NCBI RefSeq assembly: GCF_001931675.1
Contig: NZ_CP014839.1
Span: 4,092,001 to 4,156,000, forward strand
Reading direction: 5' to 3'
DNA: 64,000 nucleotides
Origin: Pandoraea thiooxydans
Lineage (GTDB): Bacteria; Pseudomonadota; Gammaproteobacteria; Burkholderiales; Burkholderiaceae
In this document: positions 25,543 through 36,757 of the stretch, in pieces
Layout of the letters: each line of letters begins with the position of its first letter
Position numbering within the stretch: position 1 is the first letter of the stretch
Program-made: the position numbers and the translations under genes
Notes under the pieces: model-generated
Told to the model about the DNA's origin: nothing
Database searches by the model: none
The model's input: only the letters and a program-made list of their open reading frames with translations

Positions 25543-28500
25543 ATGAATGCCCCCATGCGCCCCGCGGCGCTTGCCGCCACACCCCTCAAGCATGGCGCTT
25601 ATCAGCTGTCCGACAATCTCGTCGCAACCCGCGGCCAGGTGTTTCTGACCGGCACGCAGGCGCTGGTGCGCATTGCACTGATGCAGCGCGCACTCGATCA
25701 GGCACGCGGCCTGAACACGGCCGGCTTCATCAGCGGCTATCGCGGCTCGCCGTTGGGCGGGGTCGACCAGCAGCTCTGGAAAGCCAAAAAGCTGCTCGAG
25801 GCGGCCAATGTGAAATTCCTGCCGGCCATCAACGAAGAGTTGGCCGGCACCGCCGTGATGGGCACGCAGCGCGTCGAGGCCGATACCCTGCGCACGGTCG
25901 ATGGCGTGTTCGGCATGTGGTACGGCAAGGGGCCGGGGGTCGACCGCGCCGGCGACGCGCTCAAGCACGGCAACGCCTATGGCGCGTCCGAGCATGGCGG
26001 CGTGCTGGTGGTGGCGGGCGACGATCACGGCTGCGTTTCATCGTCGATGCCGCACCAGAGCGACTTTACGATGATGTCGTGGAGCATGCCGGTGCTCAAC
26101 CCGGCCGATATCGCCGAGATGCTCGAATTCGGCCTGTATGGTTATGCGCTGTCGCGCTTTTCCGGCGCGTGGGCGGGTTTCAAGGCGATCTCGGAAACCG
26201 TCGAGTCGCGTGCCACGGTCGATCTCGACGCGGTGCGCACCGAGTGGGCGCAGCCGGTGGACTTCCATGCGCCGCCCGGCGGCCTGCACAACCGCTGGCC
26301 CGATCTGCCGAGCCTGACCATCGAAGCGCGTCTGGCTGCCAAACTCGACGCGGTGCGCCACTTCGCGCGCGTGAACAGCATCGACAAATGGATCGCGCCG
26401 AGCCCGCAAGCCGATATCGGTATCGTCACCTGCGGCAAGGCTCACCTCGATTTGATGGAGGCCTTGCGGCGCCTGGGCTTGACGGTGGCCGACCTGGAGT
26501 CCGCCGGAGTGCGCGTCTACAAGGTCGGGCTGGCGTTTCCGCTCGAACTCTCGCGCATCGACGCGTTCGTCAACGGCCTGCGCGAAGTGCTGGTGATCGA
26601 GGAAAAGGGGCCGGTGGTCGAGCAGCAGATCAAGCAATATCTCTACAATCGGATCGACCGTCCGCGCCCGCTGGTGCTGGGCAAGGCCGACACCGATGGC
26701 CGCCCGCTGCTCTCGGCGCTGGGCGAGTTGCGTCCGTCGCGCATTTTGCCGGTGTTCGCCGACTGGCTGGCGCGGCATAAGCCCGCGCTGGACCGGCGCC
26801 ATCTGGTCGTCGATCTGGTAGCGCACGAGATTCTGTCGAACGAGGCCGACGGCGTGCGGCGCGTGCCGTATTTCTGCTCGGGCTGTCCGCACAACACCTC
26901 GACCAAGGTGCCGGAGGGCTCGATCGCGCAGGCCGGCATCGGCTGCCACTTCATGGCGTCATGGATGGAGCGCGATACCACCGGCCTGATCCAGATGGGT
27001 GGCGAGGGCGTCGATTGGGCTGCGCATTATCACTTCACCCAGCGCCCGCATGTGTTCCAGAACCTGGGCGACGGCACTTACTTCCACTCCGGTATCCTGG
27101 CGATTCGCCAGGCGGTGGCGTCCAAGGCGAACATCACCTACAAGATTCTCTACAACGACGCGGTGGCGATGACCGGCGGGCAGCCGGTGGACGGCAGCAT
27201 TTCGGTGCCGCAGATCGCGCGGCAGGTCGAAGCGGAGGGCATCACCAAACTGGTGGTGGTCAGCGACGAGCCGGAGAAATATCAAGGCCACGAGGATCAG
27301 TTCCCGCGCGGCACCACGTTCCATCACCGCCGCGAACTCGATGACGTACAGCGCGCGTTGCGCGAGATGAGCGGCGTCACCGTGCTGATCTACGACCAGA
27401 CGTGCGCGGCGGAAAAACGCCGGCGCCGCAAGAAAAACGAGTTTCCCAATCCCGACCGCCGCCTGTTTATCAACGAGGCGGTGTGCGAAGGTTGCGGCGA
27501 CTGCGGCGTGCAGTCCAATTGCCTGTCGGTCGAGCCGGTCGAGACCGCGCTGGGCCGCAAGCGCCGCATTGACCAATCGTCGTGCAACAAGGATTTCTCG
27601 TGCGTGAACGGCTTTTGCCCGAGCTTCGTCTCGGTCAAGGGCGCGCAGCTCAAAAAGGCCGTCGGGGCCGCATTCGATCCGCAGGTGCTCGAGGCCAAGG
27701 TGGGCGCCCTGCCGTTGCCGGCCATCGCGCTGGACGACGCGCCCTACGACATCATGGTCACCGGCGTGGGCGGCACCGGCGTGGTTACGGTCGGCGCGCT
27801 GATCACCATGGCCGCGCACCTCGAAGGCAAGCGCGCCTCGGTGCTCGACTTCATGGGCTTTGCGCAAAAGGGCGGCGCGGTGCTGTCGTTCGTGCGCTTT
27901 GCCAGCCGCCCGGAGTGGCTCAATCAGGTGCGTATCGATACGCAGCAGGCCGATGTGCTGCTGGCATGCGACATGGTGGTGGGCGCCAGCGCCGACGCGC
28001 TGCAAACCGTGCGGCGCGAGCGCACGCGTATCGTCGTCAATACGCACGCGATTCCCAATGCGGATTTCGTGCGCAATCCCGATGCGCAATTGCACGCGGA
28101 TGCGTTGCTGGCGAAAATGCGTCACGCCTCGGGCAGCAAGCCGCTCGATACGTGCGACGCGCAGGCGCTGGCCAAGCGCTTTCTGGGCGACACCATGGGC
28201 TCGAACATCGTGATGCTCGGCTTTGCGTGGCAACTGGGCCTGGTGCCCGTATCGCTCGCGGCGCTCATGCGCGCGCTCGAACTCAATGGCGTGGCGGTGG
28301 CGATGAATCAACTGGCGTTCGATCTCGGCCGCCTGGCCGCCGGCGACCCGGCGGCGCTGGAGGCCCTGATCGCGGCGCCGCGCGAAGCCGGCGAAGATTC
28401 GCTCGAGGCAATCGTCGCGCATCGGCGCGAGTTGCTCACGGCCTATCAGAATGCCGCCTATGCGCAGCGCTACAGCGCGCTGGTCGACAAGGTGCGCGCG

Positions 28501-29139
28501 GCCGAGACCCGCGTGGCCGGTGCCGGCACCGAGCGGCTGGCGCGGGCGGTGGCCCGGCAGTTTGCGAAGCTGTTGGCCTACAAGGACGAATACGAAGTCG
28601 CCCGGCTCTATACCGACGGCACGTTCCGTCAGGCGCTGGCCGGCGAGTTCGAAGGCCAGGCCGGGCGTGATTTCCGCATTGAGTTCCATATGGCGCCCCC
28701 GCTCATCGCCAAGCCCGGCAAGCAAGGCGGCGCACCGCGCAAAGTGACATTCGGCCCGTGGCTGTGGCCGGTGCTCGGCACGATGGCCAAATTGCGCGGT
28801 TTGCGCGGCAGCGCGCTCGACCCGTTCGGCCGCACGCTCGAGCGTCGCATGGAGCGCGAGTTGGCGGCCGACTATGCGGTGACGATCGAGCGCATGCTGG
28901 GCGTGCTGAGTTCAGACAACCTCGATGCCGCGCTGGCGCTGGCCGAGGTGCCAGCCAGGATTCGCGGATACGGTCACGTCAAACTGGCCAATCTGGCCGC
29001 CGCCAAACGCGTCGAAGCGGCGCTGGCCAAGCAACTGGGCATTGATGCCGCGCGCAGCCCGGCGGTGGCCGCCGCGCTCGCGCATGCGGCGCAGGGCGGC
29101 CTGGCCCTCAAGGGTATTCCGGTGGTCGCCTCGCGCTAG
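25543..29139 (+). CDS. Fused indolepyruvate:ferredoxin oxidoreductase (IorA-IorB)
   Basis: A 1198-residue single-chain 2-oxoacid:ferredoxin oxidoreductase. The N-terminal alpha-like part (FISGYRGSPLGGVDQQLWKA) and the TPP-binding part with YFCSGCPHNTS and GGEGVDWAAHYHFTQRPHVF are followed by Cys648, 651, 654 and 660 in VCEGCGDCGVQSNC for a 4Fe-4S cluster. A gamma-like domain (MVTGVGGTGVVTVGALI) comes next. The family decarboxylates aryl pyruvates, from aromatic amino acid transamination, to acyl-CoA with reduction of ferredoxin. AGGAGAG precedes the ATG. It is divergent from an Lrp regulator and convergent with fumC. Confidence 0.92.
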   Translation: MNAPMRPAALAATPLKHGAYQLSDNLVATRGQVFLTGTQALVRIALMQRALDQARGLNTAGFISGYRGSPLGGVDQQLWKAKKLLEAANVKFLPAINEELAGTAVMGTQRVEADTLRTVDGVFGMWYGKGPGVDRAGDALKHGNAYGASEHGGVLVVAGDDHGCVSSSMPHQSDFTMMSWSMPVLNPADIAEMLEFGLYGYALSRFSGAWAGFKAISETVESRATVDLDAVRTEWAQPVDFHAPPGGLHNRWPDLPSLTIEARLAAKLDAVRHFARVNSIDKWIAPSPQADIGIVTCGKAHLDLMEALRRLGLTVADLESAGVRVYKVGLAFPLELSRIDAFVNGLREVLVIEEKGPVVEQQIKQYLYNRIDRPRPLVLGKADTDGRPLLSALGELRPSRILPVFADWLARHKPALDRRHLVVDLVAHEILSNEADGVRRVPYFCSGCPHNTSTKVPEGSIAQAGIGCHFMASWMERDTTGLIQMGGEGVDWAAHYHFTQRPHVFQNLGDGTYFHSGILAIRQAVASKANITYKILYNDAVAMTGGQPVDGSISVPQIARQVEAEGITKLVVVSDEPEKYQGHEDQFPRGTTFHHRRELDDVQRALREMSGVTVLIYDQTCAAEKRRRRKKNEFPNPDRRLFINEAVCEGCGDCGVQSNCLSVEPVETALGRKRRIDQSSCNKDFSCVNGFCPSFVSVKGAQLKKAVGAAFDPQVLEAKVGALPLPAIALDDAPYDIMVTGVGGTGVVTVGALITMAAHLEGKRASVLDFMGFAQKGGAVLSFVRFASRPEWLNQVRIDTQQADVLLACDMVVGASADALQTVRRERTRIVVNTHAIPNADFVRNPDAQLHADALLAKMRHASGSKPLDTCDAQALAKRFLGDTMGSNIVMLGFAWQLGLVPVSLAALMRALELNGVAVAMNQLAFDLGRLAAGDPAALEALIAAPREAGEDSLEAIVAHRRELLTAYQNAAYAQRYSALVDKVRAAETRVAGAGTERLARAVARQFAKLLAYKDEYEVARLYTDGTFRQALAGEFEGQAGRDFRIEFHMAPPLIAKPGKQGGAPRKVTFGPWLWPVLGTMAKLRGLRGSALDPFGRTLERRMERELAADYAVTIERMLGVLSSDNLDAALALAEVPARIRGYGHVKLANLAAAKRVEAALAKQLGIDAARSPAVAAALAHAAQGGLALKGIPVVASR

Positions 29140-29177
29140 CAGGCGTCTCATGCTGGCGGCGGGGCGCAACCGCGCCG

Positions 29178-30566
29178 TCAGCGCTTGCCCACCATTTGTG
29201 CAGGGCGCACCCAGGCCTCGAACTGCTCGGCGCTGAGGTAGCCGAGCGCGAGCGCCGCTTCTTTGAGCGTAGTGCCCTCCTTGTGCGCCTTCTTGGCGAT
29301 TTGCGCGGCCTTGTCGTACCCGATGTGCGGGTTGAGCGCGGTCACCAGCATCAGCGACTGTTGCAGCAAGGCGTCGATGCGCGCGCGGTTGGGCTCGATG
29401 CCGATTGCGCAGTGATCGTCGAAGCTGGCCGCGCCGTCGGCCAACAGGCGCGCGCTTTGCAGGAAGTTGTGGATCAGCAGCGGCTTGAACACGTTCAGCT
29501 CGAAATTGCCCATCGCGCCGCCGGTGTTGATCGCCACGTCGTTACCGAGCACCTGGCAGCACAGCATGGTCATTGCTTCGCACTGCGTAGGATTGACCTT
29601 GCCGGGCATGATCGAGCTGCCAGGTTCATTTTCCGGGATATGCAGCTCGCCGATGCCGCAGCGCGGGCCGCTGGCCAGCCAGCGCACGTCGTTGGCGATT
29701 TTCATCAGGCTCGCGGCGAGTGTCTTGAGCGCGCCGTGCGCGTGCACCAGTGCGTCGTTGGCCGCCAGCGCCTCGAATTTGTTGGGGGCGGTGACGAACG
29801 GCAGGCCGGTGTCGAGTGCGAGTTCGGCCGCCACCCGCACCGCGAATTCCGGGTGCGCGTTCAGGCCGGTACCCACCGCGGTGCCGCCCAGCGCCAGTTC
29901 GCATAAATGCGGCAAGGCGGCTTCGACGTGCCGCAAGCCGTGATCGAGCTGCGCGACCCAGCCGGAGATTTCCTGGCCCAGGGTGAGCGGCGTGGCGTCC
30001 TGCAGATGGGTGCGGCCGATCTTGACGATGTCGTCAAAGCGCCGGGCCTTGGCCGCCAGGGTATCGCGCAGCGCGCCGATGGCCGGCTGCAGCCGGCTGA
30101 CCAGCGCGCCGGCGGCCGCTACGCTCATCGCGGTGGGGAACACATCGTTGGATGACTGCCCCTTGTTGACGTCATCATTGGGATGAATCAGCCGGGCCTC
30201 GCCGCGCACGCCGCCCAGCAGTTCGCTGGCGCGATTGGCGAGCACCTCGTTCATGTTCATATTGGTCTGCGTGCCGGAGCCGGTCTGCCATATCGCGAGC
30301 GGGAATTCGTCGTCGTGACGGCCTTCGGTCACTTCGACGGCGGCCGCCATGATGGCTTCGGCCTTGCGCTCGTCGAGCACGCCGAGCGCGCGGTTGACGC
30401 TCGCCGCGGCGCGCTTGACGCGCGCCAGCGCGTGCATCAGCTCGCGGGGCATTTTCTCGGTGGATATCTTGAAATTCTCCAGCGAGCGCTGCGTCTGCGC
30501 ACCCCACAGATGTTCGTCGGGTACGGCGATTTCGCCGAAGGTGTCGCGCTCCATTCTGGTGGACAT
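29178..30566 (-). CDS. fumC: Class II fumarate hydratase
   Basis: A 462-residue FumC of the fumarase/aspartase superfamily. The signature [11 protein letters not shown] lies near residue 317, and [20 protein letters not shown] near residue 130 supplies active-site residues. It interconverts fumarate and malate in the citric acid cycle, oxygen-stable because it has no 4Fe-4S cluster. The ATG at 30566 is chosen from [13 protein letters not shown], the usual family N-terminus. The frame runs open far upstream, but that extension is the shadow of the LysR gene. Confidence 0.94.
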   Translation of the reverse strand: MSTRMERDTFGEIAVPDEHLWGAQTQRSLENFKISTEKMPRELMHALARVKRAAASVNRALGVLDERKAEAIMAAAVEVTEGRHDDEFPLAIWQTGSGTQTNMNMNEVLANRASELLGGVRGEARLIHPNDDVNKGQSSNDVFPTAMSVAAAGALVSRLQPAIGALRDTLAAKARRFDDIVKIGRTHLQDATPLTLGQEISGWVAQLDHGLRHVEAALPHLCELALGGTAVGTGLNAHPEFAVRVAAELALDTGLPFVTAPNKFEALAANDALVHAHGALKTLAASLMKIANDVRWLASGPRCGIGELHIPENEPGSSIMPGKVNPTQCEAMTMLCCQVLGNDVAINTGGAMGNFELNVFKPLLIHNFLQSARLLADGAASFDDHCAIGIEPNRARIDALLQQSLMLVTALNPHIGYDKAAQIAKKAHKEGTTLKEAALALGYLSAEQFEAWVRPAQMVGKR

Positions 30567-30631
30567 GGCAGGCTCCCGTTGCAATGGTTTCAGTGTAGCA
30601 AGCCCGCGCGCGGTGTGCCGGCGGCGTTCGC

Positions 30632-31507
30632 TCAGGCGTGCCAGACTGCCTCGATCAGCGCGAGCGCGGCGGCGACCGCCGGTTCGCCGCGGCGGCTGGC
30701 CAGGGTGATGAAGCTCAGTTCGGTCGGCACGCTGACGCCGTCGGCGATAACCAGGCCGTGCGCGTGGGCTTCGCGCAGCGCAATCGAATCGCGCAGCAGC
30801 GACAAGCCCACGCCCGACTTGACCAGATCGAGCATCGACTGCTCCTGATCGACCACGGCGACCGTCAGCGGGCTCACCCCGAGCGGCGCGAACAGCGCCG
30901 TGAGCAGCCGGTGATGCGCCGACTCGGGCGGAGTCCAGATCCACGGCAGCGCGGCCAGCTCCTTCCAGCCGCGCCGCACGATCCGCTCTTTCCAGCCGGG
31001 CGGCCCGACCACCTGATAATTGAAGGGCGTCAGGGTCACGGTGTGGAACAGATCCGATGGCTTGCCGATATAAAACCCGACATCGAGCTCGCCGCGCTGG
31101 ATTTGTTGCAGCACGGTGCCCGACATGCCATGGCGCAGCTCGGTCTCGATCTGCGGGTAAGACTCCACCAGCCGTTTGAGAAAGGCCCCCAGGCGGGTGA
31201 ACTCGGGGTCGAGAATCGTGCCGATGCGCAGTTTGCCGCGCACCGTCTCGCGCAGCGCCGCGGCGGCCTGGTGCAAGGCGCTCAGATCGCCCAACAGGCG
31301 CTCGACCAGCGGCAGCAGCGCCTGGCCGTCGCGCGTCAGGCTCATGCCCTGGGCGGTGCGGGTGAACAAGCTCAGGTGCAGCGCCTCCTGCAGGGCCTTG
31401 ATTTGCAGGCTGACAGCCGGCTGCGTGAGATGCAGGCGGGCGGCGGCGCGGGTGAGGTTGCCCTCGTGCGCCACCGTGACGAACGCGCGCAATTGATTGA
31501 ATTCCAT
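30632..31507 (-). CDS. LysR-family regulator near fumC and mmsA
   Basis: A 291-residue LTTR. The HTH is [40 protein letters not shown], followed by a co-inducer-binding domain. It is divergent from mmsA with a 174-base gap and shares orientation with fumC, 65 bases downstream. The most likely target is the mmsA-GMC oxidoreductase pair. The ATG at 31507 starts the HTH directly; the frame is open to 31567. Confidence 0.9.
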   Translation of the reverse strand: MEFNQLRAFVTVAHEGNLTRAAARLHLTQPAVSLQIKALQEALHLSLFTRTAQGMSLTRDGQALLPLVERLLGDLSALHQAAAALRETVRGKLRIGTILDPEFTRLGAFLKRLVESYPQIETELRHGMSGTVLQQIQRGELDVGFYIGKPSDLFHTVTLTPFNYQVVGPPGWKERIVRRGWKELAALPWIWTPPESAHHRLLTALFAPLGVSPLTVAVVDQEQSMLDLVKSGVGLSLLRDSIALREAHAHGLVIADGVSVPTELSFITLASRRGEPAVAAALALIEAVWHA

Positions 31508-31681
31508 GGCAGCGCCAATCCAGAAGAGATATAAGAAACACTTATATTGTTCTTGAGCATAAATCATTGGATTTGCCTGCGCCAGTAGGACTAGGCTTTA
31601 GCCATGAAAAAAAGCGACGGCGGCATGGGCCGATCGCTGTGGAATACGCGCCGGAATGGGCGCGAACGCACCGAGGTCGAT

Positions 31682-33190
<1,509 letters not shown>

Positions 33191-33267
33191 GCATCGCTGG
33201 CGCGCGCCGCGGTGAGCCGGCGCGCGGTAACTGAGGTTCTGAAGCCGTCAGTGGATCGGGAGGGGAC

Positions 33268-34896
33268 ATGCCCAAGCATCAGGGCGCTTACGACTACATC
33301 ATCGTCGGTGCCGGCACCGCCGGCTGCCTGCTGGCCAATCGACTGACGCAGGACGCCGACGTGACGGTGCTGCTGATCGAGGCCGGCGGCAAGGACGATT
33401 ATCACTGGATACACATTCCGGTCGGTTATCTGTATTGCATCGGCAATCCGCGTACCGACTGGCTCTATCGCACGCAGAACGAAGCCGGCCTGAACGGGCG
33501 CGCGCTGGCGTATCCGCGCGGACGCGTGCTGGGCGGCAGCTCGTCGATCAACGGCATGATTTATATGCGTGGCCAGCGCGAGGATTACGACGGTTGGGCG
33601 GCCATCGCCGATGATGCGAGCTGGCGCTGGGACGCGGTGCTGCCGTACTTCATGCGCGTCGAGGATCACCACAAGGGTGCCAGCGAATTTCACGGCGGCG
33701 GCGGCGAGTGGCGTGTCGAAGCGCAGCGTCTGTCGTGGCGGGTGCTCGATACCTTTGTCGAAGCGGCCGCGCAAAGCGGCATTCCCGCGACCGACGATTT
33801 CAACCGGGGCGACAATTTCGGCGTCGGCTACTTCGAGGTGAATCAGCGGCGCGGCGTGCGCTGGAATGCTTCGAAGGCGTTTTTGCGGCCGGCGCGCGGG
33901 CGTCCGAACCTGACCATCCTGACCGGCGCGCAGGTCACCCGCCTGGTGTTCGCCGGCAAGCGTTGCGTCGGCCTGAACTATCGGCAAGACGGGCAGGAGT
34001 GCGGCGTCGAGGCGCGCCTCGAAGTGCTGCTGGCGTCCGGCGCGGTCAATTCGCCGCAATTGCTGGAGGTCTCCGGCGTTGGGCAGGGCGCGTTGCTGCA
34101 ACAGCACGGTGTGGCGGTCGTGCACGATCTGCCCGGGGTGGGCGAGAATCTGCAGGATCATCTGCAATTGCGCACGATCTACCGGGTCGACGGCGTGAAG
34201 ACGCTCAACACGCTGGCCAATCATTGGTGGGGCAAGTTGCGCATCGGCCTGCAATATGCGCTCACGCAAGGCGGGCCGATGAGCATGGCGCCGTCGCAGT
34301 TGGGGGCCTTTGCCAAGAGCGATGAATTCCAGGCGCGCGCCAATCTCCAATACCATGTGCAGCCGCTGTCGCTCGACAAATTCGGCGATCCGCTGCATAC
34401 CTTCAACGCGTTCACCGCATCGGTGTGCAATTTGCGGCCGACGTCGCGCGGCAGCATCCATTTGAGCGGGCCGCACGCGCAGCAGCCGCCGACGATCGCG
34501 CCGAACTACCTGCACACCAAGGAAGACCGAGCGGTGGCCGCCGATGCCCTGCGCCTGACCCGTCGCATTCTTGCCGCGCCCGCCTTCGCGCGCTATGCGC
34601 CGCGCGAGTATTTGCCCGGGCCGGCTTACCAGAGCGACGAAGAATTGGCGCGCGCGGCGGGCAATATCGGCACGACGATTTTTCATCCGGTCGGCACCTG
34701 TCGCATGGGGCGTGCCGACGACGCCGGCGCGGTAGTCGACAGCCGCTTGCGGGTACGCGGGCTGGCGGGCCTGCGTGTGGTCGACGCCTCGGTGATGCCG
34801 ACCATTACCTCGGGCAATACGAACTCGCCGACGCTGATGATTGCCGAGAAGGCCAGCGAGATGATCCGTGCCGATCGCATCGCCGCGCGCAAATAA
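33268..34896 (+). CDS. GMC-family FAD oxidoreductase (choline/alcohol dehydrogenase-like)
   Basis: A 542-residue glucose-methanol-choline oxidoreductase. The FAD motif YDYIIVGAGTAGCLLANRL is at the N-terminus, the GMC signature PRGRVLGGSSSINGMIYMRG near residue 85, and the C-terminal HPVGTCRMG and MPTITSGNTNSPTLMIAEK contribute the active-site His/Asn region. It oxidises an alcohol to an aldehyde, which the preceding MmsA could then convert to an acyl-CoA. This makes a two-step module plausible. GGAGGGG precedes the ATG. The substrate is not determinable. Confidence 0.88.
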   Translation: MPKHQGAYDYIIVGAGTAGCLLANRLTQDADVTVLLIEAGGKDDYHWIHIPVGYLYCIGNPRTDWLYRTQNEAGLNGRALAYPRGRVLGGSSSINGMIYMRGQREDYDGWAAIADDASWRWDAVLPYFMRVEDHHKGASEFHGGGGEWRVEAQRLSWRVLDTFVEAAAQSGIPATDDFNRGDNFGVGYFEVNQRRGVRWNASKAFLRPARGRPNLTILTGAQVTRLVFAGKRCVGLNYRQDGQECGVEARLEVLLASGAVNSPQLLEVSGVGQGALLQQHGVAVVHDLPGVGENLQDHLQLRTIYRVDGVKTLNTLANHWWGKLRIGLQYALTQGGPMSMAPSQLGAFAKSDEFQARANLQYHVQPLSLDKFGDPLHTFNAFTASVCNLRPTSRGSIHLSGPHAQQPPTIAPNYLHTKEDRAVAADALRLTRRILAAPAFARYAPREYLPGPAYQSDEELARAAGNIGTTIFHPVGTCRMGRADDAGAVVDSRLRVRGLAGLRVVDASVMPTITSGNTNSPTLMIAEKASEMIRADRIAARK

Positions 34897-35188
34897 ATTC
34901 GTTGCACAAAACAGGAGACCCAGCGCGTCGAACCTTAGGATTTCTGATTGGCTGCGGGCGGTTGCAAATTTCCTGCCTCTCCTAGTGGAAATCCCGATGA
35001 TTGCGATGCAACATTTGGAACACAATAGCCCTTCGCTGGCAAGGTTCGAGCAAGAGTCGCACCGTGCTGCAGCGCTCGTGACCGTCTGGGTGCTGTCCCG
35101 ATAACGGTCGCGGGAGTGTCCACAAAGTAGCCGGCGGAAAATGCGCGTTGTCCGCCGAGCGCGATAAACCTATCACGTGGCTGGAGAC

Positions 35189-35968
35189 ATGACAGCAAAC
35201 GACTTCATTCTAGAGACCCGAGGCCTGAGCAAGGGCTTCCGCGGTTTTACGGCTGTCAACGGGGTGAACCTGCGGGTGACGCGAGGCACGATCCATGCGT
35301 TGATCGGACCCAATGGGGCGGGCAAGACGACGTGCTTCAACCTGCTCACCAAATTTCTGGAGCCCAGCGCGGGGCAGATCCTGTTCAACGGCGAGGACAT
35401 CACGCATGAGCGTCCGGCGCAGATTGCGCGGCGCGGCATCATCCGTTCGTTTCAGATCTCGGCGGTGTTCTCGCACCTGAGCGTGCTGGAGAACGTGCGG
35501 GTGGGGCTGCAGCGGCGCCTGGGCACGGCGTTTCATTTCTGGCGCGGCGGGGCCTCGCTGGCGGTGCTCGACGAGCAGGCGATGGCGCTGCTGGGCGAGG
35601 TGGGGCTGGCCGAATACGCGCACACGCTGGCCGTGGAGCTGCCGTACGGGCGCAAGCGTGCGCTGGAGATTGCCACGACGCTGGCGATGGAGCCGGAGCT
35701 GATGCTGCTCGACGAGCCCACCCAGGGCATGGGTCACGAGGACGTGGACCGGGTCACGGCGCTGATCAAGAAGGTCTCGGCCGGGCGCACGATTCTGATG
35801 GTCGAGCACAACATGAGCGTGATCGCGGGTATTTCGGACACCATCACAGTATTGCAGCGCGGAGAGATCCTGGCCGAGGGGGCCTATGCGGAGGTGTCGA
35901 AGAACCCGCAGGTGATGCAGGCATACATGGGCACGGCCGAGGCCGAGCTGGAGGGGGCGCACGGGTGA
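35189..35968 (+). CDS. livG: Branched-chain amino acid-type ABC transporter ATPase (LivG)
   Basis: A 259-residue ATPase of the HAAT importer family. Walker A is GPNGAGKTTCFNLL. The signature region reads VELPYGRKRALEIA in place of the textbook LSGGQ, which is common in LivG, and Walker B is LMLLDEPTQG. It pairs with the next ATPase to power the permeases downstream. The ATG at 35189 is preferred, with GTG 35177 possible. It overlaps livF by four bases (GTGA). This system has the order livG-livF-binding protein-livH-livM. Confidence 0.9.
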   Translation: MTANDFILETRGLSKGFRGFTAVNGVNLRVTRGTIHALIGPNGAGKTTCFNLLTKFLEPSAGQILFNGEDITHERPAQIARRGIIRSFQISAVFSHLSVLENVRVGLQRRLGTAFHFWRGGASLAVLDEQAMALLGEVGLAEYAHTLAVELPYGRKRALEIATTLAMEPELMLLDEPTQGMGHEDVDRVTALIKKVSAGRTILMVEHNMSVIAGISDTITVLQRGEILAEGAYAEVSKNPQVMQAYMGTAEAELEGAHG

Positions 35969-36708
35969 GCACGGCAAGCGAGGGCAAGGCTGGCGGCGCG
36001 AGCGCGCCGGCGCTGGAACTGGAGGGGCTGCAGGCCTGGTACGGGGAGTCGCACATCCTGCACGGGGTGGACCTGTCGGTCAATCACGGCGAGGTGGTCA
36101 CGCTGCTCGGGCGCAACGGCGCGGGGCGCACCACGACGCTGCGCGCGATCATGGGCCTGACGGGGCGGCGCCAGGGCTCGATCCGGGTCGACGGGGCGGA
36201 GACGATTCAGCTGTCGACGCACCAGGTCGCGCACCGCGGCATCGGGTACTGCCCGGAGGAGCGCGGGATTTTTGCGGCGCTCTCGTGCGAGGAGAACCTG
36301 CTGCTGCCGCCGCTGGTGGGCCCGCGCGCGCAGGCGATGTCGCTCGAGGAGATCTACGCGATGTTTCCGAACCTGTACGAGCGGCGCCACAGCCAGGGCA
36401 CGCGGCTGTCGGGCGGCGAGCAGCAGATGCTGGCGGTGGCGCGGATCCTGCGCACGGGGGCGCGGCTGCTGCTGCTCGACGAGATCTCGGAGGGTCTGGC
36501 GCCGGTGATCGTGCAGGCGCTCGCGCGCATGATCGTCACGCTCAAGGCCAAGGGGTACACGATCGTGATGGTGGAGCAGAATTTCCGGTTTGCCGCGCCG
36601 TTGGCGGACCGGTTCTATGTCATGGAACACGGCAGGATCGTGGAGCGGTTCGGCGCGGCCGAGCTGAGCACGAAAATGCCGGTGCTGCATGAGTTGCTGG
36701 GGGTATGA
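35965..36708 (+). CDS. livF: Branched-chain amino acid-type ABC transporter ATPase (LivF) with Arg in Walker A
   Basis: A 247-residue LivF ATPase starting at a GTG that overlaps the livG stop. The Walker A loop reads GRNGAGRTTTL, with Arg55 (codon CGC at 36127-36129) where the invariant catalytic Lys is expected. The signature RLSGGEQQML and Walker B LLLLDEISEG are intact. The Lys-to-Arg change usually weakens ATP hydrolysis in P-loop proteins, so one nucleotide site of this importer may be impaired or altered. Some LivF homologues may naturally carry this change. Confidence 0.9.
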   Translation: MSTASEGKAGGASAPALELEGLQAWYGESHILHGVDLSVNHGEVVTLLGRNGAGRTTTLRAIMGLTGRRQGSIRVDGAETIQLSTHQVAHRGIGYCPEERGIFAALSCEENLLLPPLVGPRAQAMSLEEIYAMFPNLYERRHSQGTRLSGGEQQMLAVARILRTGARLLLLDEISEGLAPVIVQALARMIVTLKAKGYTIVMVEQNFRFAAPLADRFYVMEHGRIVERFGAAELSTKMPVLHELLGV

Positions 36709-36757
36709 GGCCCGCAGCGCCTGGCGTGACAACAAAATCCGAGAAGGAGACTGTGGA

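Noticed and set aside
30567-31541. Upstream in-frame extension of fumC to 787 codons
   Set aside because: It is the shadow of the LysR gene in another frame; FumC starts at MSTRM with its own ribosome-binding site.
35132-35157. Hairpin CGGCGGA / TCCGCCG upstream of livG as a riboswitch or terminator
   Set aside because: Only seven pairs with a 12-base loop, no T-run and no conserved aptamer features.
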